A program made the position numbers and the translations under genes. Positions 60,309-64,000 of a DNA stretch of 64,000 nt are shown here, in pieces. The stretch is taken from NCBI RefSeq assembly GCF_041468085.1, contig NZ_CP121017.1:2025501-2089500 (forward strand). Direction: 5' to 3'. Source of the DNA: Tistrella mobilis. GTDB lineage: Bacteria; Pseudomonadota; Alphaproteobacteria; Tistrellales; Tistrellaceae. Under the pieces are notes generated by a model that made no database searches, was not told where the DNA came from, and saw nothing but the letters and a program-made list of their open reading frames with translations. Within the stretch, counting starts at the first letter, position 1, and each line of letters starts with the position of its first letter.

Positions 60309-62000
60309 ATGGTCTATGACCGGCTCGCAAAACCGCCCTTGCCCGTGGTCCTGGCTGCCGCGGCCCAGCATATGGTGCTGATGGCCGTTACGCTGGTCTT
60401 TCCGCTTCTGGTCGCGCAGGCGGCAGGGGCCGATGCCTCGATGCAGGGCCATTACATGCAGCTCTGCATGCTGGCCATGGGGGTGGCGACCCTGATTCAG
60501 GCCTGGGGTGGGCGGCTGTTCGGGCGGACCGACATGGGCAGCGGCTTCCTGCTGCCGGCGGTATTCGCCGCGGCCTATCTGCCCCCGGCACTTCAGGCGG
60601 CGCGCCTGGGCGGGCTTGAGGCCGTGGCCGGCCTCACCATTGCCGCGGGCCTCTCCCAGATCGTCCTCAGTCGCCTGATCGGCCGTTTGCGGCCCTATCT
60701 CTCGATCGAGATCGTGGGCCTGGTCGTGTTCATGATCGGCATCATCCTGGGCATCGTGGCCTTCAAGCTGATGACCGGCATCGGCCAGCCGCAGCCGCTG
60801 GAGGCGCGGGGCACGGGCACGGCGGTTCTGGGTCTGGCGGTGATGGTGGGGCTGTCGGTCTGGGGCGGCGCGCGCATCCGCAACCTTGCCGTGTTGATCG
60901 GGCTTGTCGTTGGAACCATGGCCTATTTCGGCACCAGCCGGGTCATGGGGCTGCCCCTGGTCGACGCGACGGCGCCGTTCGAAGTCATTCGCTGGCCGCT
61001 GGTGGTGCCGGATTTTGAGGCCACCGCCCTGCCGGGCTTTCTGGTCGGTGCGCTTGCCTGCACCCTCAGGGCCTTCGGCGACGTCGTTGCCAGCCAGAAG
61101 GCCGGGGATCGCGATTGGAAGCGGCCGGACTATCCGAACATTGAAGCCGGTGTCCTCGCCGACGGCGTCGGCAGCGTGCTGGCCGGGCTGATCGGGGTCA
61201 TGGGAACCAACACCTATTCCGCCAGCGTCGGCCTTTCGGTCGTCACCGGCATCCGGGCGCGCAGGGTTGCCATGGTGGCGGGCGCGGGCTGGGTGCTGCT
61301 CGCCTTCCTGCCCGGCTCCGCCGCCTTCGTGCTGGCCATTCCGCCGGGCGTGCTGGGGGCGGCCCTTCTCTTTGCCTCCTGCTTCGTGGTGCTGGCGGGG
61401 ATCTCCATCCTGGGCCAGCGCATGCTGGATGCCCGCCGGACCCTGGTTATCGGTATCGGGCTGCTGCTCTGGGTCTCGTTCGATCAGATGCCCGGTTTCT
61501 ATACCGAAAATCTGCCCGAGATTTTGCAGCCGGTGGTGACCTCGTCGCTGGTGCTCGGCCTGCTGACCGCGCTGGTGCTGAATGCGGCCCTGCGGATCGG
61601 CAGCCGGACGACCCGGCAATTCGCCTGGAAGCCGGCCGACGGCTTCTTGCTGCTGCGTGACTTTCTGCGCGAGAGCGGCGAGGCCGGCGGCGCGCGCGCC
61701 GATGCAATGCTGCGGCTGGTTCAGCTGGCCGACGAATTCAGCCATGCGGCGCCGGCCCTTGCCGGGAACAGCCCGATTTCGGTAACGGCGCGCGTGGATG
61801 AATACCGGCTGGAACTATCGTTGATCTGGCTCGGGGATCCCCTTGAGCCCGGGCCGCAGCCCAGTCTCGACGATCATGTCGACGAGGACAGGGTGATGAA
61901 GGGCGTCGTGCTGGCGCTGATGACGCGCCTCGCCGACCGCCTGATCTGCCGGCACCTGCCTGACGGCCGGCATGAAATCCTGTGCATCGTGGAACAGTGA
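60309..62000 (+). CDS. NCS2 (xanthine/uracil) permease with extra cytosolic C-terminal domain
   Basis: This 563-residue protein has about 14 spans over residues 1-430, with NCS2 features (QHMVLMAVTLVFPLL, EIVGLVVFMIGIILG, MGTNTYSASVGLSVVTG, RAFGDVVASQKAGD). The last ~135 residues are soluble and absent from normal NCS2 proteins. They contain a helix (ADAMLRLVQLADEFSHAAP), a strand pair (ISVTARVDEYRLELSLIWLGDP), and a closing helix-strand (GVVLALMTRLADRLICRHLP, GRHEILCIVE). That order resembles the anti-sigma (RsbW-type) ATPase fold, without clear ATP motifs. Purine or other nucleobase uptake is the family role; regulation by the tail is an inference. Confidence 0.85.
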   Translation: MVYDRLAKPPLPVVLAAAAQHMVLMAVTLVFPLLVAQAAGADASMQGHYMQLCMLAMGVATLIQAWGGRLFGRTDMGSGFLLPAVFAAAYLPPALQAARLGGLEAVAGLTIAAGLSQIVLSRLIGRLRPYLSIEIVGLVVFMIGIILGIVAFKLMTGIGQPQPLEARGTGTAVLGLAVMVGLSVWGGARIRNLAVLIGLVVGTMAYFGTSRVMGLPLVDATAPFEVIRWPLVVPDFEATALPGFLVGALACTLRAFGDVVASQKAGDRDWKRPDYPNIEAGVLADGVGSVLAGLIGVMGTNTYSASVGLSVVTGIRARRVAMVAGAGWVLLAFLPGSAAFVLAIPPGVLGAALLFASCFVVLAGISILGQRMLDARRTLVIGIGLLLWVSFDQMPGFYTENLPEILQPVVTSSLVLGLLTALVLNAALRIGSRTTRQFAWKPADGFLLLRDFLRESGEAGGARADAMLRLVQLADEFSHAAPALAGNSPISVTARVDEYRLELSLIWLGDPLEPGPQPSLDDHVDEDRVMKGVVLALMTRLADRLICRHLPDGRHEILCIVEQ

Positions 62001-62082
62001 GGGTCGCGCTCGTACAATCGGACATGCCCTGATGACAACCAGGCCCACTCAACGGGCCGCAGGGAGGCGGGAGGGAACGTCC

Positions 62083-62940
62083 ATGCACAAATCCATGCGC
62101 ACTTCGGATGGCGCCACCATCCGCTATGTCGACGAAGGGGCCGGCGAGGTGCTGGTCCTGCTGCATGGCTGGGCGCAGTCGGCAGCGATGTTCCGGCATC
62201 AGATCGCGGAATTCGCCGGCACCCGGCGGGTGATTGCGCCGGATTTCCGCGGGCACGGGGCTTCCCCCGACTGCGCGCATGGCCACCGCATCTACCGCTT
62301 CGCGGCCGATCTGGCCGAGTTGATGGCGCATGAGGGCATCGGGCGGGCGACGATCCTGGGCTGGTCGATGGGGGCATCGGTGCTCTGGGCCTATGTCGAT
62401 CTCTACGGCACCGCGCGGATCGACCGCTGCATTTTCGTCGACGAGCCGGCCTCGGTGATGCGTCAGGCCGGCATGACCGACGACGAGGCGGCCGATGCCG
62501 GCGCGCTTTTCGATGCCGCGACCATGATCGGCATCGCCGCCCAGCTGGCCGGGCCCGACAGTGCGGCGGCGCGTGAGGCCTTTCTCGACGGCATGATCAC
62601 GCCGGGCATCCCGTCGGAGCTGAGGCGCTTCCTGCTGGACGAGAATCTCCGGCCCGTGGCGCGCACGATCGCCGCGCTCTTCGCCGATCACTGCTCGATC
62701 GACTGGCGCGACGTGTTCGCGCGGTTCGACGTGCCGGTGCTCGTGATCGGTGGCCGGGTCAGCCATGTCGACATCCGCTCGCAGATCTGGATCCGCGACC
62801 GCTTGCCCGAGGCAGAACTGGTGATCCTGGACGAGGCGGATGGCGGGGCGCATTTCCCCTTCATCGAGGCGCCGGAGGTCTTCAACGCCGTGCTCACGCG
62901 CTTCCTCGGCGCCCCTGCCGCCGCGGCCGGAGCCGCCTGA
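62083..62940 (+). CDS. Alpha/beta-hydrolase
   Basis: This 285-residue hydrolase shows an oxyanion segment VLLHGWAQSAAMF, a DFRGHGASPDC loop, nucleophile Ser95 in GWSMGAS, and a late His in GGAHFPFIEAPEVF. The group includes chloroperoxidase-like, esterase and lactonase enzymes. The ATG at 62083 follows GGGAGGGAA at good spacing; upstream in-frame ATGs overlap the permease end. No pathway context helps; substrate unknown. Confidence 0.82.
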   Translation: MHKSMRTSDGATIRYVDEGAGEVLVLLHGWAQSAAMFRHQIAEFAGTRRVIAPDFRGHGASPDCAHGHRIYRFAADLAELMAHEGIGRATILGWSMGASVLWAYVDLYGTARIDRCIFVDEPASVMRQAGMTDDEAADAGALFDAATMIGIAAQLAGPDSAAAREAFLDGMITPGIPSELRRFLLDENLRPVARTIAALFADHCSIDWRDVFARFDVPVLVIGGRVSHVDIRSQIWIRDRLPEAELVILDEADGGAHFPFIEAPEVFNAVLTRFLGAPAAAAGAA

Positions 62941-62984
62941 ACCGGCACAGCCCCGGTCGTCCGGCCCCGGTCGGCCGGCCCTTG

Positions 62985-63043
62985 GGGGAACACCCCGGTT
63001 CCCCGGCCCGTTGCTCCCGACCCGATACCACTCCCGGTATCGG
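62985..63043 (+). promoter_or_regulatory. Two consecutive hairpins before the last gene
   Basis: The first is GGGGAAC/GTTCCCC (62985-62991 and 62998-63004); the second is CCGATACC/GGTATCGG (63022-63029 and 63036-63043), with 6-base loops. The second ends only a few bases before the ribosome-binding site GAGGAGG. They may terminate the hydrolase message or act as a leader structure for the transporter gene. Confidence 0.45.
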
Positions 63044-63059
63044 CGATCGAGGAGGTGTC

Positions 63060-64000
63060 ATGACGGACGGAACCGGCCGGGCAGCGGCGACGCGCGCCGC
63101 TGATCCCGCTCCGCGGAGGGCGGCGGCATCGGGTAGCACGCACCGTGCCCTGATGGAACTTGCCCTTGCCATGGTCCTGTTCGGCTCGGCGACGCCGGTC
63201 GCCCGGATCGTGACCGCGGCGATGCCGGTCTTCGTGGCCGGCAGCCTGCGGGCGGTAATCGGCTCCCTGCTGCTGCTGCCGGTGATCCTCCGGCGGCGCA
63301 GGGCGCTGGCCGCGATCGACCGGCGGAGCTGGGGGCTGATCGCGCTCATTTCCGCCGTCGGCATGGTCGGCTTCACCGTCTTCATGCTTTACGGCATGCA
63401 GATGGTCTCGGGCATCGAAGGCTCTGTGGTGATGAGCGCCACGCCCGCGGTAACGGCGCTCGCCTCGGTTCTGGTGCTGAAGGATCGGGTGAGCTGGCGG
63501 ACGGTCGCCGCGGTGGGGCTTGCCGTTGCGGGCGTGCTGGTGCTGCAGCTGGGTGCCGGCGGCGTTGCGGGCGAGGGGGCCGCGGGCGGGGAACAGGGCG
63601 GCGGCCCAAGCTGGACCGGCATGCTGCTGGTTTTCGCGGCGGTGTGCTGTCAGGTCGCCTATACCCTGCTCGGCAAGCTGGTGGCGCAGCGGGTGGATCC
63701 GGTGCTCGTCGCGGCCCTGTCGGCCTGGATGTCGCTGATCGTCTTCCTGCCGCTGGCGCTCTGGCAGTTGCCCGATTTCGCCCCCCATAAGGTCGGCGGC
63801 GAAGCCTGGGCGGCGGCCCTCTGGTACGGTGCCGGCACGCTCGCCATGGGCAACTGGCTCTGGTATGCGGGGCTTGCCCGCGTGCAGGGTGCGGTGGCGG
63901 CGGGCTTCATGGCGCTGATGCCGGTCTCGGCGCTGGTGCTGTCCTACATCCTGCTGGGGGAGCCGTTCCGCATGGTGCATCTGGCCGGCTTCGTCGTGGT
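63060..64000 (+). CDS. EamA-family (DMT) transporter, cut by window edge
   Basis: The gene is open to the end of the window (313 codons visible). After ~25 hydrophilic residues come the EamA repeats: ELALAMVLFGSATPVARIV, SVVMSATPAVTALASVLVLKDRVSWR, then MLLVFAAVCCQVAYTLLGKL and LMPVSALVLSYILLGEPFR. The ATG at 63060 has an ideal GAGGAGG upstream. Export of a metabolite is the family expectation. It is unrelated in sequence detail to the EamA protein encoded at 40958. Confidence 0.87.
   Translation, partial: MTDGTGRAAATRAADPAPRRAAASGSTHRALMELALAMVLFGSATPVARIVTAAMPVFVAGSLRAVIGSLLLLPVILRRRRALAAIDRRSWGLIALISAVGMVGFTVFMLYGMQMVSGIEGSVVMSATPAVTALASVLVLKDRVSWRTVAAVGLAVAGVLVLQLGAGGVAGEGAAGGEQGGGPSWTGMLLVFAAVCCQVAYTLLGKLVAQRVDPVLVAALSAWMSLIVFLPLALWQLPDFAPHKVGGEAWAAALWYGAGTLAMGNWLWYAGLARVQGAVAAGFMALMPVSALVLSYILLGEPFRMVHLAGFVV

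Overview
The window is chromosomal DNA of very high G+C content (judged by eye, not computed) from a bacterium that looks like an alphaproteobacterium of the Rhodospirillales/Tistrella type. The reasons are the housekeeping run ppx/gppA - rlmE - guaB - rsmB, an MCE (Mla-type) operon whose permease carries an N-terminal STAS domain, many TRAP and ABC importers, and G/C-ending codon use throughout. The taxonomic call is an inference and has no database support. There are no rRNA genes, CRISPR arrays, transposases or integrases. One tRNA (Gln, CTG) is present. I could resolve 54 protein genes, two of them cut by the window edges.

Layout. 1-2.7 kb: PotABCD-type polyamine-like ABC importer (minus strand, cut at the left edge). 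3.2-7.1 kb: tandem universal stress protein, MFS exporter, HAD phosphatase, prepilin peptidase. 7.2-10.9 kb: Mla-like lipid transport operon (STAS-MlaE, MlaF, MlaD, auxiliary lipoprotein). 11.0-19.4 kb: a divergent locus around a GntR regulator. Leftward it encodes the regulator, a crotonase-fold protein and a malonyl-CoA synthetase (MatB). Rightward it encodes a DctQ-DctM-DctP TRAP importer, a CaiB-type CoA-transferase and a second crotonase-fold protein. 19.4-26.0 kb: small-molecule enzymes (HSL-type esterase, amidase, glutathione transferase, DsbA-like isomerase, aldo/keto reductase, nitroreductase) and a small receiver-like protein.

26.1-33.5 kb: an MHYT-domain sensor histidine kinase followed by a complete dipeptide-type ABC operon. 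33.4-40.8 kb (minus): an IclR regulator, a TAXI-TRAP importer, an aspartoacylase/AstE-like deacylase and a cytoplasmic TMAO/biotin-sulfoxide-reductase-like molybdoenzyme, apparently one catabolic unit. 41.0 kb: EamA transporter. 41.9-49.3 kb: acetone carboxylase genes (beta, alpha, gamma subunits) divergent from an AcoR-type sigma54 activator. The shared intergenic region holds a good -24/-12 promoter and an upstream dyad. 49.3-53.7 kb: isochorismatase-like hydrolase, CDF-like membrane protein, acyl-CoA ligase, type II thioesterase. 53.7-59.6 kb: tRNA-Gln and the ppx-rlmE-guaB-rsmB housekeeping genes. 59.7-64 kb: MgtC-like protein, an NCS2 purine/xanthine permease with an unusual cytosolic tail, an alpha/beta hydrolase, and an EamA transporter cut at the right edge.

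The most interesting signals are listed here. (1) Both crotonase-fold proteins flanking the MatB/TRAP locus lack both hydratase glutamates but keep a tyrosine aligned with that of methylmalonyl-CoA decarboxylase, in a malonate-type locus with no matA. (2) The acetone carboxylase locus has readable sigma54 regulatory architecture. (3) The NCS2 permease has a roughly 135-residue tail resembling an anti-sigma-type ATPase fold. (4) A CDF-family protein has lost most of its metal ligands. (5) A TAXI-TRAP, deacylase and molybdoenzyme cassette sits downstream of an IclR gene with a three-half-site operator.
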